Source of the DNA: CBFHMJ01 sp965656875 | GTDB taxonomy: Bacteria; Pseudomonadota; Gammaproteobacteria; Enterobacterales; Alteromonadaceae | Direction: 5' to 3' | NCBI GenBank assembly: GCA_965656875.1 | Contig: CBFHMJ010000004.1 | Location: 40,917-104,916, forward strand | DNA: 64,000 nt | Part shown: positions 53,977 through 64,000 of the stretch, one piece after another | Layout of the letters: each line of letters begins with the position of its first letter | How positions within the stretch are numbered: position 1 is the stretch's first letter | Program-made: the position numbers and the translations under genes | Notes under the pieces: generated by a model | What the model was told of the DNA's origin: nothing | What the model saw: the letters and a program-made list of their open reading frames with translations, nothing else | Database searches by the model: none

Positions 53977-56900
53977 ATGACTGAACGATTACAAGGCTCG
54001 GAACACGCTTTTCCACTGACACTGACACAGCGCGATATTTATTTTGATCAACTGCATCATCCGGGAAGCCCGTTGTACAACATTGGTGGTTGTATCCATA
54101 TGGCCTGGGTCGATGTGGAACGGTTGCGACGCGCCCATCGTCAACTGGTGATGAGTTTTGATGCGTGTGGTATCCGAATTGTTCAGACACAGGGAGAAAC
54201 CCGTCAGTACATTAGTCGTATCCGTCCGGATGCATTACCCCTGATTGATTTATCTGACAAAGATAACCCGGCAGAGGCCGCTCAACAATGGCTGGATGAT
54301 ACGTTCGCAACAGCGATTGAAATCGATGATGCCTGTTTATATCGAGGCTGGATTTTAAAACTGGCTGACGACAAATACTGGTATACCGCATTAGCGCACC
54401 ATTTAATGATTGATGGCTGGGGATTTGCTGCCTGGGCCAGAGAGCTTTCACGTTTCTATCAGGTTGATAATAAAGAAACAGGCATCGAATCTCCGGAGAT
54501 ATCCGGTGACTGGCAAGCCGTGGTCGAAAAAGATCTTAAGTACCTCGACAGCAATAAATACCAGCAGGATAAGCAGTTTTGGCAGACACAGGGCAATGTG
54601 CAGCATGATCATTTATTTACGCCGTATTACGCCAGCCGCTATAAGGATCGTGCTTACACACCCGCAAAACGAACCAATCTGACGTTACCCGATGGCCTGT
54701 TCGAGCGAATAGAAGCTCGGGCCAGAGCAATGAATGTGAGTACCGCGCATCTTATCCTGGCGGTGGTTTACAGCTATTTTTCCACGACTTATCAGCAATC
54801 TCCCTTAAACATCGGGATGTCGTTTCACAATCGAAACGGGCATAAGCAAAAACAAATGCTGGGCGTGTTTACCAGTATTAGCCCGATGACGGTCACAGCG
54901 ACACCAGATACCTCGTTACAAACGCTTGCTGATACGATTGCAGCGCAACAGAAAAGCAGCTTCCGTCATCAGCGTTTTCCTTATGGCGATATCGTTAATG
55001 CGCTGGGTGTGGCGGGTGAAACCAACGCGCTGTTCGACATTGCATTTAATTACCTGAAGCTTGATAGCCAGTTGAATTTTGAAACTGGCCATGAAGACAT
55101 GGTGTTTCAAAGCCATTCTCACGATGTAACCCCTGTCACGATTAACTTTTGGGAATATGGCCAGGGATTTCCGCCGATTCTGATGCTGGATCATAATCTG
55201 GCCTACATCAATGAAGAAGAAGGTCTGGCGCTGGCAGAACGTTTACTGCAAATGTTGGAAAATGTCAGTAGTGAGATCCCCTCATCTATTGGTGAGATTG
55301 ATCGATTTACTGAGCGGGATAGAGCTTTGTTTAAACGCATTGCGGCTGACCAACAATACTCAGATAAAGTTAGTTGCCGTTGTGTTCATGAGCGATTCGA
55401 AGCAAAGGCAGTCCATTATCCATCAGCAGTGGCTATTATTGATGGTGATCGAGAAGTAACCTATCAGGCGCTGAATCAGCAGGCTAATCAACTGGCTCGT
55501 ATCATGCAGCAACAAGGCGTTAATTCTGGCGATCAGGTAATGATCTGCATGGAACGCCGCATAGAAGTGATGGTTGCTGTAATAGCAGTATTAAAACTCG
55601 GCGCCGCTTATGTTCCTGCTGATTTCAGCTTACCAGTGGATCGGCTGGCCTTTATGGTCGGTGATGCGACGCCAACACTTATTGTAACCAGTACCTCTGT
55701 TTTGTCAGAAACGATTGAATCGGTTGTTCTTCAGTCACCCTGTAAGGTGTTGAACATTGATACGGCGCTGCATCAGGCAACAGTGGCGTCGGATGATTTG
55801 AATCTGGCCATTTCTCTCAGTCAACTTGCTTACATCATGTATACCTCAGGTTCTACTGGGAAACCTAAAGGTGTCATGATTGAACATCAACAGCTTGATA
55901 ACTTTATTGAACCGCTGCAAAGCCGCTATCACATTCACAAGGGGATGCGAATTTTACAGTTTGCTTCATTGAGTTTTGATACCTCCGTCGAAGAGATATT
56001 CGCGTCGTTATGTCACGGTGCAACGCTCGTTTTAAGAAATGATGACTGGATCAGCAGTGCAGCCAGCTTCTGGAATCGTTGTCAGCAATACCAACTGAAT
56101 TTATTAAGTCTTCCCACCGCTTTCTGGCATCAGGTAGCTGATGATAATACGGTAACTATCCCGGAGACGGTTCAGCAAATTGTCCTCGGTGGTGAAGCAC
56201 TGGAACCGGAAAAAGTGGTGAGCTGGTTTGAGCGAACAGGCCATGTACCACCCTTACTGAATTCATACGGACCCACTGAATCGACCGTGACCGCTGCCGG
56301 ACTGGATATTACTGTTGGTAATGACTTTGGTTGGTCAGTTCCTATCGGATTTGCTGATCCAAATGTTGCTTTATACATTCTGGATGAGCAGGGAAATCCT
56401 GTGCCGCCGGGTGTGCGGGGAGAGTTATATATCGGCGGTTCGAAAGTCGCCCGAGGTTATCTCAATCGTCCTGAATTAAATGCCAAAGCGTTTCTTGCTG
56501 ACCCATTTTCTCAGGAGCTGAATGCCCGAATGTTCCGAACGGGTGATCTGGCGCGTTTTCTGACGGACGGACGTATCGAATTTCTGGGGCGGGGCAACAG
56601 TCAGATTAAATTGCGTGGCTATCGAATAGAGCTTAGCGAAATAGAACACCAAATCGCCCGACATCCACAGGTTGATGCCGCATTAGTACTGGTTAGCGGT
56701 GAAGGGGCCGGAAAATATCTGGCAGGCTGGTTTAAAACGACAGCGCCTCATCTGGCGGAACCTGAACAGCGGAGCGCTGTGATCGAAGCTGTTTTGTCTT
56801 TATTAAAGCAAACATTACCGGCGTACATGGTGCCAACGACGCTAGTAGCTGTTGCAGAATGGCCAATGTCGACGAACGGAAAAATTGATCGCCGTTCTTT

Positions 56901-59900
56901 GCCAGAGCCAGATACGATAAGTGCCGAGACATACGATGATTGCCAGACCGACACCGAACAGACACTGGCATCGCTGTGGTCGTCATTGCTGAATAAAGAC
57001 ATTGAAACCATTAGTGCAGGCGCTAATTTCTTTGAGTTGGGTGGACATTCTCTGCTGGCCATGCAGATGATGACTAACATTCAACAAACATTTGGTTGTG
57101 AGCTGGCGGCGAAACAGTTATTTGAACAACCGACGATTCGTCAACTGGCAACCGTGATAGATACAGCGTTAGCAGGTTCTGCAAAAAACAACGCTACTAT
57201 CCAGGCACTACATGACGACGCAGAATGTGTTCCTGCTTCCTTCGCTCAGCAGCGGTTATGGTTTATCGATCAGCTACAGCACGGCAGTTCGGAATACAAT
57301 ATGCCTGCCGCTTACCGCCTGACTGGACGACTCGATAAATCACGGCTACAACACGCATTAAACCGAATTCTGGAACGACACCAGGTGCTGCGCACCGTCT
57401 ATGTCGATAACGATGAACAAACATTGCAGCAGGTTTTGCCGGTCACTGAATTACCCATTACATGGCATGATGTAGCGGCATTAACGGTCGAACAACAAGC
57501 TGATGCGGTTGCTGAGATTCTGCAACAACATGCGCAACAGCCATTCAATTTAACGTCAGATCTAATGCTTAAAGTATCCGTTGTTACTTTAAGCCCTGAT
57601 GATCAACAACAACCAGTTTTTATCCTTGCGTTTAATGTTCATCATATAGCGTCTGATGGTTGGTCGGTTGATGTCTTTCTGAAAGAACTACAAGCGCTCT
57701 ATCATGATCCTGACGCGGCACTGCCTGATTTGCCGATTCAGTATCGGGATTATGCTATGTGGCAGCGACAATGGTTGTCCGGCAACCATGTGTTTGAACA
57801 ACTGGATTACTGGACTGAGCAACTGGATGACCTGCCTGCGCTTCATCAACTTCATCTGGACTTTCCCAGACCTGCGGTAAAACGCCACCAGGGTGGTGTT
57901 GTAACAGACGAATGGTCAACGCGGTTGGCAGATGGTTTACGCACGCAAGCACAGCAATTTCAGATCACCCCGTTTATGGTTGTTCATGGATTACTGGCTT
58001 TATTATTGGCGCGACACAGTAATCAAGCGGATATTGTGATTGGTACACCGGTCGCTAACCGTGTCAGACCTGAAGTCGCTGATCTGATGGGCTTTTTTGT
58101 CAATTCACTGGTGTTGCGTGTTGATACTCAACAGGCAACGCTTGCCCGATATTTTGAGCATGTCAGCAAGGTTAATCGCGAAGCGCTGACTTATCAGGAT
58201 TTACCCTTTGAACAGCTGGTGGAACAACTGAATATCAGCCGAAGCCAGGCATATTCCCCTGTTTTCCAAATCGTATTGACCGTTGATCAACATGCCGACC
58301 TTAACGAAGCGTTTGGTTTACCCCCACTGATATTGGATGGTTTGCAGTGCGCTGCAATCCAACCGACAGAGATTCATGCCAAGTTCGATCTGGACATTAA
58401 TCTCAGTATCAATGAATCAGGTATCAGTGTTCGCTGGATTTACGATGAAGCTTTGTTTACTCAATCTCATGTGGAACAGTTCAATCAACATCTGAAAGAA
58501 CTGTTGACCGGACTGATCGAATTGACGTCTGCTGAACATTCGCTGGATGAGCTGACTATGTTGCCATCAGTTGAATCTGACTGGTTACTGGAGCAATCCG
58601 GATTGACTCAACAAGGCGCTGACCAGGCTGAATTACCGTTGATTCATGAAGTGTTTGAGCAACAAGCGTTAAAAACCCCCGATGCAACCGCGTTGATTAT
58701 CGGGCAGCAATACCTGACTTATCAGGCACTGAATGAGCAGGCTGACAAGATTGCGAGTCAGTTACTACAAGGTGGATATTTTCATAAAAGCCGTTTAGTC
58801 GGCTTGTACATCGAGCGTTCATCAGAATTTGTCATTGCTATGCTTGGCATTCTGAAAGCGGGCGGTGCATACGTGCCGCTGGACCGCGAATTGCCGGAAA
58901 GCCGGTTAGTCTGGTTGGCGCAGGATGCTAATCTGGCTTGTGTGTTGACAACCATGTCAGGTCTGGCTGCTTTTCCCGTTCGGGATATTCGTTTGCTGCC
59001 TGTTGAGTCGTTACTGACGTCAACGCAGACAAGTCATAAAGCACTTCATCGCCATCGTGGATCTGCAAACGCCAGTCAGCAACTGGCCTATGTTAATTAT
59101 ACGTCTGGCTCGACGGGCAAACCGAAAGGTGTGTTGACCACGCATCGCGGTGTCACCCGCCTGGTTTGTGACGCTGACTTTGTGCCGATGTCCAGTGAAA
59201 GTCGCACGTTGCAAAGTGGCAGCACGGCATTTGACGCAACAACGTTTGAGATATGGGCGCCATTACTGAATGGTGGCTGTTGTGTGTTGTATGCTGAGGC
59301 TCGAATGTCACTGGCGGCATTGAATCGGCACCTGATTGAATACGAGATCAATACCCTATGGATCACCTCTGGACTGTTTGCTGAATGGACGCGGGAATTA
59401 CCCGATTCATGTGCTTTGCAATATGTACTGACAGGCGGTGATGTTTTGCAACCGGATGCCGTCAGGCGATTACAGGCCGCTTTGCCCGATGTGACGGTTT
59501 TCAATGCTTACGGCCCGACTGAAAACACAACGTTTACCACGACATATCCGATTCCAACATTAACAAACGACCGTGCAATTCCAATTGGCCGGGTTTTAAA
59601 AACGGATTGCGTTTTCGTGATGCACGGGGATCAGCTTTCGCCCAAAGGAGCGCCTGGCGAACTCTGTGTAGGTGGCCCAGGGCTGGCGTTGGGTTATCTG
59701 AATCAACCGGAATTAACCGCACAGCGCTTTGTTTCCAATCCATTTTTCCCACCTGACGTCGATGCCACGTTTGCTCGTCTTTATCGCACGGGTGATCTGG
59801 TGCGTTTTCGTGATGACGGCGATCTGGAGTTTATTGGTCGAACAGATAAACAGGTCAAACTTCGCGGTTTCCGGATTGAAACTGGCGAAATTGAACATGT

Positions 59901-62900
59901 GATGATGGCACTACCCGACGTTGAATCGTGTCTGGTGATGGTGCGGGAAAGTACATCGAGTGAACACAGATCCAATAAGCGATTACTGGCATGGTTTAAA
60001 CCCATTTCGCATCAGGATCATCATCTGGCTGCGTTGTCGCAACATATCCAGCAACAGCTTTCAGCCCAGTTACCGGGCTACATGGTGCCGTCTCAGATCA
60101 TTCCGGTGACAAACTGGCCATTAACGGTGAACGGTAAAATCGACCGCAATGCCCTGCCAGAATTAACCGTAGATCAGGCCGAGATCCAGTCAGCTGAAAC
60201 CGCCACTGAACAGCAACTGATAGAGATTTGGGGCCGATTACTTGATCGCTCTACAGACACAATCGGAAGTAACAGCAATTTCTTTGAACTGGGTGGTCAT
60301 TCTATTCTGGTGATCCGGCTGGCATCCGCGATTGAACAACATTTCTCGGTGCGACTTGAAGTCGCAGATATTTTTAACGCGGCAACGTTAGCGCAAATCG
60401 CGTTATTGATTGATGAAACCGACATCAGTACCGCCGTCACAATCCAGGCCGAACCGGCGCGCACGACATACCCGTTATCCTTTGCTCAGCAGCGATTATG
60501 GTTTATCGAACAGATGAGTGAGCCGGGCGAAGGGTCCGGACACTACAACATGACAACGGCGCTGCAACTGGCGAGCGAACAGGCGCTGATACCGGCCCGG
60601 ATAGACGCGGCGCTGCGTCAGGTGACGGAGCGTCATGAGGTGTTACGCAGTCGGTTTGTGACGGTGGACGGCGAGGCGGTACAACAGGTGATGCCGGAAG
60701 CGGTGTTCAGCCTGGTGGTGACAGACCGTGAACTGAATGACGATGAGATACACCAACTCCGGGCAGAAGAAGCCCGTCACCGGTTTGATTTACCGGCGGG
60801 TGAGGTGTTCCGGGCGCGACTGGCGCGTCAGTCCGCCGGTCGTGGTGTGTTGATTATCAACCTGCATCATCTGGTGGCCGATGGCTGGTCGGTGGGCCTG
60901 TTACAACAGGCATTCTCACAGGCGTATCAGGCATATGAGCGCGGCAGTGATATGGCGGTTGAACCGTTGTCGATTCAGTACGGTGATTACGCCGCATGGC
61001 AGCAAACCGAACAGACAGGTGAAGCGCTGGCGGCGGATAACGCCTGGTGGCTGAAACAGCTGGCCGGACTGCCTCAGTTACACAGTTTACCGACTGATTT
61101 CCCTCGCCCCAGAGAACAACAGCTGGCCTGTGATGTGTTACCGATAATGCTTGAAGGCCGCCGTTTTCAGGCGCTGGATGCATATCGCCGGACGCACGAT
61201 GTGACCTGGTTTATGTTGCTGCATGCCCTGACGGTTGTGCTGCTGGGTCGCTACAGCAACAGTGATGATATGGTGGTGGGGACGCCGGTGGCGAATCGTC
61301 TGCATCCCCAGACTGAACCCCTGATTGGCTGTTTTATCAATAACCTGGTGTTACGAACCCCGCTGGATGGCAATGCATCATTCAATGAACTGCTGGCCCG
61401 GGTGAAACAGGTCAACATGAACGCCCAGCAACATCAGGCGATGCCGTTTGAACAACTGGTGGCCGCGCTCCAGACTGAGCGTGACCCTTCCCATGCACCG
61501 CTGTTTCAGGTGATGCTGAATCTGCATGATGATGTCCGGGGCGAGTTATCGTTGCCGGGGCTGTCGGTGTCGGTATTACCGGATGAAACGGTTCAGAGTG
61601 AATATGACCTGACCTTTAACATGGTGCCGGGCGATGACCGGATTGCGATTGACCTGGTGTATAACCGTTCACTGTTTACCCCGGCCCGAATGACAGACCT
61701 GGCAGCGCACTGGCTGACACTGGCCGACAGTGTGCTGGCCTGTGACGGCGAACAGGCATCGGGCGCGTTATCGCTGTTGTCTGCGGTGGAGCAGCAACAG
61801 CTGCTGGCGACAGGCTGCGGTGTTCAACAGCCGTTGCCGACGATGAGAGTGGATGAATTACTCCTGAGTCAGCCAACACGTCCGCAAGCACTGGCAGTGA
61901 TAACCGGTAATCAGGCATTACTTGAAGGCCATCAACAAAATAATCAGACAGAAGACGCTACCACACCGCCGGTGGGTGGACTGACGTATCAGGCACTGCA
62001 CGAACAGTCAGGCCGGATAGCGGCGGGACTGCAACAACGGGGTGTGAAACCGGGTGACCTGGTGGGGGTGTGTCTGCCCCGCTCAGCGAATCTGGTGGCG
62101 GTATTACTGGGCGTCTGGCGCGCCGGTGGAGCGTATGTGCCGCTGGACCCGGATTACCCGGCAGAGCGGTTACACCTGATGGTGTCGGACAGTGGTTTAT
62201 CACTGATAGTCACGACAGCAGAGCTGGATGACACGCTGGGGTTACAGGTGTCTGCGTCCGTTGAGACGATTTCACCGTTTGGTTTGTCACTGACGACGCA
62301 GCGTGAACCGACCCCGGTGATGAGTCAGCCGGAGAGTCCGGCGTATGTGATTTATACCTCAGGTTCAACGGGCCGTCCAAAAGGGGTGACGGTGAGTCAC
62401 CGCAACGTGGTGAACTTTTTACTGGCGATGCAACAGACGCCGGGTTGTACGTCATCGGATATGTTGCTGGCGGTGACGCCGGTGAGTTTCGATATTCATG
62501 TGCTGGAACTGTATTTACCGCTGCTGTGCGGTGGCACGGTGCTGATAGCGGACGGTGAAACCCGGCTGGACAGTGGCGGACTGACCGCTTTGCTACAGTC
62601 ACAACCGGTCACGATGATGCAGGCGACACCGGCGACGTGGCGACTGCTTCAGACGGATGAACACTGGTCCGGTTTATCCCCGATAACGGTGTTATGCGGG
62701 GGGGAAGCACTGGAGCCTGCACTGGCGCGTGCGATACGGGCGAAGGGTCATCGACTGGTGAATTTATACGGACCGACAGAAACCACGGTCTGGTCTGCCT
62801 GTGCATCGGTGACGTCGGACGATGTCACGATAGGCGGGCCGATAGCGAACACGGGTCTGTATGTGCTGAATGCACAACAACAGCTGCAACCGGCGGGTTA

Positions 62901-64000
62901 TCCGGGCGAGTTATACATCAGTGGTGAGGGGGTTGCAGCCGGTTATCTGCACCAGCCGACCCTGACGGCAGAGCGGTTTGTGAAGAATCCGTTCGGGCCG
63001 CTGTTACCGGGCCATCCGGTGTTATACCGCACCGGCGATGTGGCGATGTTACGGCCGGACGGTGTGTTCACGGTCACAGGCCGTTCGGACAATCAGGTGA
63101 AAGTGCGGGGACACCGCATTGAACCGGGCGAGATAGAACAACAGTTATTGCAACATGAGGCTGTTTCCGGGGCGGTGGTGCAGGTTCATCCGGGCAGTGA
63201 CGGCGAGAAACACCTGGTGGCGTATGTGATGTCAGCGACCGGACGTGAGACGCTGACGCCGGAACTGACTGCCGGACTGAAGCGGGTGTTACCGGATTAC
63301 ATGGTGCCACGCCAGTTAATGGTGCTGAACGACTTTCCACTGACCCCGAACGGCAAGGTGGACCGCCGGGCTTTACCGGACCCCCTGACATTAGCGGATG
63401 ATAAACCGGTGTTGCCGCAGACAGCGACAGAACAACAGGTGGCTGACATCGTGGCGGCTTTACTGGACTGTCCGGCTGAGACACTGAGCATGGCTCGTCA
63501 CTTCTTTGAACTGGGTGGTCATTCATTACTGACGGTCAGATTACAGGCGGCGGTGCAGGAACGACTGGGTGTGAGCCTGAGCATGCGGGATGTGTTTATG
63601 AGTGAATCCCTGCAGGCGCTGGCCCGGTTAATTGACGAAGCCGACCTGAGTACAGCGGTCACTATCCAGGCAGAACCGGCGCGCACGACATACCCGTTAT
63701 CCTTTGCTCAGCAGCGATTATGGTTTATTGAACAGATGAGTGAGCCGGGCGATGCATCCGGCCATTACAACATGACAACGGCGCTGCAACTGGCGAGTGA
63801 ACAGGCGCTGATACCGGCCCGGATAGACGCGGCGCTGCGTCAGGTGACGGAGCGTCATGAGGTGTTACGTAGCCGGTTTGTGACGGTGGACGGCGAGGCG
63901 GTACAACAGGTGATGCCGGAAGCGGTGTTCAGCCTGGTGGTGACAGACCGTGAACTGAATGACGATGAGATACACCAACTCCGGGCAGAAGAAGCCCGTC
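53977..64000 (+). CDS. Nonribosomal peptide synthetase (5' part, runs off window)
   Basis: Open frame of over 3340 codons, no stop in window. Domains: C1 (53977-55350, HHLMIDG), A1 (55380-56920), T1 (Ser codon 57049), C2 (57230-58560, HHIASDG), A2 (58640-60180), T2 (60190-60410), C3 (60460-61800, HHLVADG), A3 (61950-63390), T3 (63400-63640, GGHSLL), then the start of C4. It opens with a condensation domain, so the first residue is probably acylated. Pocket residues by eye: A1 DTESVGSVT (unassigned), A2 DAFWLGATF (near valine), A3 DILQLGLVW (near glycine). No epimerase domain seen. It follows the exporter gene after 54 bases. From about 60500 the DNA becomes markedly richer in G+C. Confidence 0.95.
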   Translation, partial: MTERLQGSEHAFPLTLTQRDIYFDQLHHPGSPLYNIGGCIHMAWVDVERLRRAHRQLVMSFDACGIRIVQTQGETRQYISRIRPDALPLIDLSDKDNPAEAAQQWLDDTFATAIEIDDACLYRGWILKLADDKYWYTALAHHLMIDGWGFAAWARELSRFYQVDNKETGIESPEISGDWQAVVEKDLKYLDSNKYQQDKQFWQTQGNVQHDHLFTPYYASRYKDRAYTPAKRTNLTLPDGLFERIEARARAMNVSTAHLILAVVYSYFSTTYQQSPLNIGMSFHNRNGHKQKQMLGVFTSISPMTVTATPDTSLQTLADTIAAQQKSSFRHQRFPYGDIVNALGVAGETNALFDIAFNYLKLDSQLNFETGHEDMVFQSHSHDVTPVTINFWEYGQGFPPILMLDHNLAYINEEEGLALAERLLQMLENVSSEIPSSIGEIDRFTERDRALFKRIAADQQYSDKVSCRCVHERFEAKAVHYPSAVAIIDGDREVTYQALNQQANQLARIMQQQGVNSGDQVMICMERRIEVMVAVIAVLKLGAAYVPADFSLPVDRLAFMVGDATPTLIVTSTSVLSETIESVVLQSPCKVLNIDTALHQATVASDDLNLAISLSQLAYIMYTSGSTGKPKGVMIEHQQLDNFIEPLQSRYHIHKGMRILQFASLSFDTSVEEIFASLCHGATLVLRNDDWISSAASFWNRCQQYQLNLLSLPTAFWHQVADDNTVTIPETVQQIVLGGEALEPEKVVSWFERTGHVPPLLNSYGPTESTVTAAGLDITVGNDFGWSVPIGFADPNVALYILDEQGNPVPPGVRGELYIGGSKVARGYLNRPELNAKAFLADPFSQELNARMFRTGDLARFLTDGRIEFLGRGNSQIKLRGYRIELSEIEHQIARHPQVDAALVLVSGEGAGKYLAGWFKTTAPHLAEPEQRSAVIEAVLSLLKQTLPAYMVPTTLVAVAEWPMSTNGKIDRRSLPEPDTISAETYDDCQTDTEQTLASLWSSLLNKDIETISAGANFFELGGHSLLAMQMMTNIQQTFGCELAAKQLFEQPTIRQLATVIDTALAGSAKNNATIQALHDDAECVPASFAQQRLWFIDQLQHGSSEYNMPAAYRLTGRLDKSRLQHALNRILERHQVLRTVYVDNDEQTLQQVLPVTELPITWHDVAALTVEQQADAVAEILQQHAQQPFNLTSDLMLKVSVVTLSPDDQQQPVFILAFNVHHIASDGWSVDVFLKELQALYHDPDAALPDLPIQYRDYAMWQRQWLSGNHVFEQLDYWTEQLDDLPALHQLHLDFPRPAVKRHQGGVVTDEWSTRLADGLRTQAQQFQITPFMVVHGLLALLLARHSNQADIVIGTPVANRVRPEVADLMGFFVNSLVLRVDTQQATLARYFEHVSKVNREALTYQDLPFEQLVEQLNISRSQAYSPVFQIVLTVDQHADLNEAFGLPPLILDGLQCAAIQPTEIHAKFDLDINLSINESGISVRWIYDEALFTQSHVEQFNQHLKELLTGLIELTSAEHSLDELTMLPSVESDWLLEQSGLTQQGADQAELPLIHEVFEQQALKTPDATALIIGQQYLTYQALNEQADKIASQLLQGGYFHKSRLVGLYIERSSEFVIAMLGILKAGGAYVPLDRELPESRLVWLAQDANLACVLTTMSGLAAFPVRDIRLLPVESLLTSTQTSHKALHRHRGSANASQQLAYVNYTSGSTGKPKGVLTTHRGVTRLVCDADFVPMSSESRTLQSGSTAFDATTFEIWAPLLNGGCCVLYAEARMSLAALNRHLIEYEINTLWITSGLFAEWTRELPDSCALQYVLTGGDVLQPDAVRRLQAALPDVTVFNAYGPTENTTFTTTYPIPTLTNDRAIPIGRVLKTDCVFVMHGDQLSPKGAPGELCVGGPGLALGYLNQPELTAQRFVSNPFFPPDVDATFARLYRTGDLVRFRDDGDLEFIGRTDKQVKLRGFRIETGEIEHVMMALPDVESCLVMVRESTSSEHRSNKRLLAWFKPISHQDHHLAALSQHIQQQLSAQLPGYMVPSQIIPVTNWPLTVNGKIDRNALPELTVDQAEIQSAETATEQQLIEIWGRLLDRSTDTIGSNSNFFELGGHSILVIRLASAIEQHFSVRLEVADIFNAATLAQIALLIDETDISTAVTIQAEPARTTYPLSFAQQRLWFIEQMSEPGEGSGHYNMTTALQLASEQALIPARIDAALRQVTERHEVLRSRFVTVDGEAVQQVMPEAVFSLVVTDRELNDDEIHQLRAEEARHRFDLPAGEVFRARLARQSAGRGVLIINLHHLVADGWSVGLLQQAFSQAYQAYERGSDMAVEPLSIQYGDYAAWQQTEQTGEALAADNAWWLKQLAGLPQLHSLPTDFPRPREQQLACDVLPIMLEGRRFQALDAYRRTHDVTWFMLLHALTVVLLGRYSNSDDMVVGTPVANRLHPQTEPLIGCFINNLVLRTPLDGNASFNELLARVKQVNMNAQQHQAMPFEQLVAALQTERDPSHAPLFQVMLNLHDDVRGELSLPGLSVSVLPDETVQSEYDLTFNMVPGDDRIAIDLVYNRSLFTPARMTDLAAHWLTLADSVLACDGEQASGALSLLSAVEQQQLLATGCGVQQPLPTMRVDELLLSQPTRPQALAVITGNQALLEGHQQNNQTEDATTPPVGGLTYQALHEQSGRIAAGLQQRGVKPGDLVGVCLPRSANLVAVLLGVWRAGGAYVPLDPDYPAERLHLMVSDSGLSLIVTTAELDDTLGLQVSASVETISPFGLSLTTQREPTPVMSQPESPAYVIYTSGSTGRPKGVTVSHRNVVNFLLAMQQTPGCTSSDMLLAVTPVSFDIHVLELYLPLLCGGTVLIADGETRLDSGGLTALLQSQPVTMMQATPATWRLLQTDEHWSGLSPITVLCGGEALEPALARAIRAKGHRLVNLYGPTETTVWSACASVTSDDVTIGGPIANTGLYVLNAQQQLQPAGYPGELYISGEGVAAGYLHQPTLTAERFVKNPFGPLLPGHPVLYRTGDVAMLRPDGVFTVTGRSDNQVKVRGHRIEPGEIEQQLLQHEAVSGAVVQVHPGSDGEKHLVAYVMSATGRETLTPELTAGLKRVLPDYMVPRQLMVLNDFPLTPNGKVDRRALPDPLTLADDKPVLPQTATEQQVADIVAALLDCPAETLSMARHFFELGGHSLLTVRLQAAVQERLGVSLSMRDVFMSESLQALARLIDEADLSTAVTIQAEPARTTYPLSFAQQRLWFIEQMSEPGDASGHYNMTTALQLASEQALIPARIDAALRQVTERHEVLRSRFVTVDGEAVQQVMPEAVFSLVVTDRELNDDEIHQLRAEEAR
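60432..60780 (+). repeat. Near-identical condensation-domain start, copy 1
   Basis: The start of C3 is almost identical at DNA level to 63654-64000 (start of C4), 3222 bases (1074 codons) later. Differences are few, e.g. GAAGGGTCC against GATGCATCC. The repeat begins in the linker after the T domain and continues to the window end. Confidence 0.9.
63654..64000 (+). repeat. Near-identical condensation-domain start, copy 2
   Basis: Second copy of the segment at 60432-60780; it is cut by the window end, so its full length is unknown. Confidence 0.9.

Noticed and set aside
60857..63526. Several minus-strand open frames of 80-150 codons under the NRPS gene
   Set aside because: They appear only where the NRPS DNA becomes G+C-rich, have low-complexity Pro/Ser/Arg composition and lie antisense to conserved domains.
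1..64000. Prophage or large insertion sequence
   Set aside because: No integrase, transposase, phage structural genes or tRNA-associated attachment repeats were recognised; only the small MITE-like element is supported.

Overview
The window looks like a piece of a gammaproteobacterial chromosome of moderate G+C, probably marine or host-associated. This rests on the gene families (FdxA-type 7Fe ferredoxin, separate-subunit MacAB-like efflux, NtrC-type regulation, Csx10-type RAMP genes, NRPS with PvdE-like and PvdQ-like partners) and cannot be refined further from sequence alone. No rRNA, tRNA or CRISPR array was found.

Layout. (1) 0.6-8 kb: a secreted ankyrin-like protein, a LacI-family regulator, a tandem family made of one reprolysin-like metalloprotease and two prodomain-only paralogues, and two small helix-turn-helix regulators. 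(2) 8.2-11.2 kb: two copies of a three-gene cassette (small two-part peptide, four- or five-helix membrane protein, small membrane-anchored protein), plus a stray third copy of the last gene. A palindromic MITE-like element lies between the copies. I recognise no known system here. The first peptide carries three copies of a GNG...PxPP unit at an exact 16-residue period. (3) 11.25-12.3 kb: an MqsR/MqsA-like toxin-antitoxin pair behind two identical GTACG-N8-CGTAC dyads. (4) 12.6-28.7 kb: a nine-gene convoy with overlapping or closely spaced genes. It encodes a Cas10-like GGDD protein, four RAMP-family or associated genes (one Csx10-like, one double RAMP), a TIGR03986-type RAMP fused to a PD-(D/E)XK-like nuclease, a TIR protein, a MoxR-type AAA ATPase, and a large vWA/SAV_2336-like protein with two FGE-like domains lacking the catalytic cysteines. 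No array, cas1, cas2 or cas6 accompanies it. (5) 28.9-40 kb: a MarR regulator, several secreted hydrolases (S41, S9, beta-lactamase-like), fdxA, a chemotaxis receptor and small membrane proteins. (6) 40.3-48.8 kb, minus strand: an efflux operon (adaptor, ATPase, permease), a secreted TPR-like protein and an NtrC-type two-component pair, with a near-consensus sigma-54 promoter and upstream dyads. (7) 49.7-64 kb, plus strand: a PvdQ-like acylase, a PvdE-like exporter and the first three-and-a-bit modules of an NRPS that runs out of the window.

How the parts may work together. Block 4 reads as an RNA-guided-like or type III-derived defence complex joined to a TIR/MoxR/vWA signalling arm. Blocks 6 and 7 together resemble the pyoverdine maturation route: acylated peptide made in the cytosol, moved to the periplasm by the PvdE-like ABC protein, deacylated by the acylase, and expelled by a MacAB-like pump. 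The two cassettes of block 2 and the whole of block 4 are the best candidates for undescribed biology.
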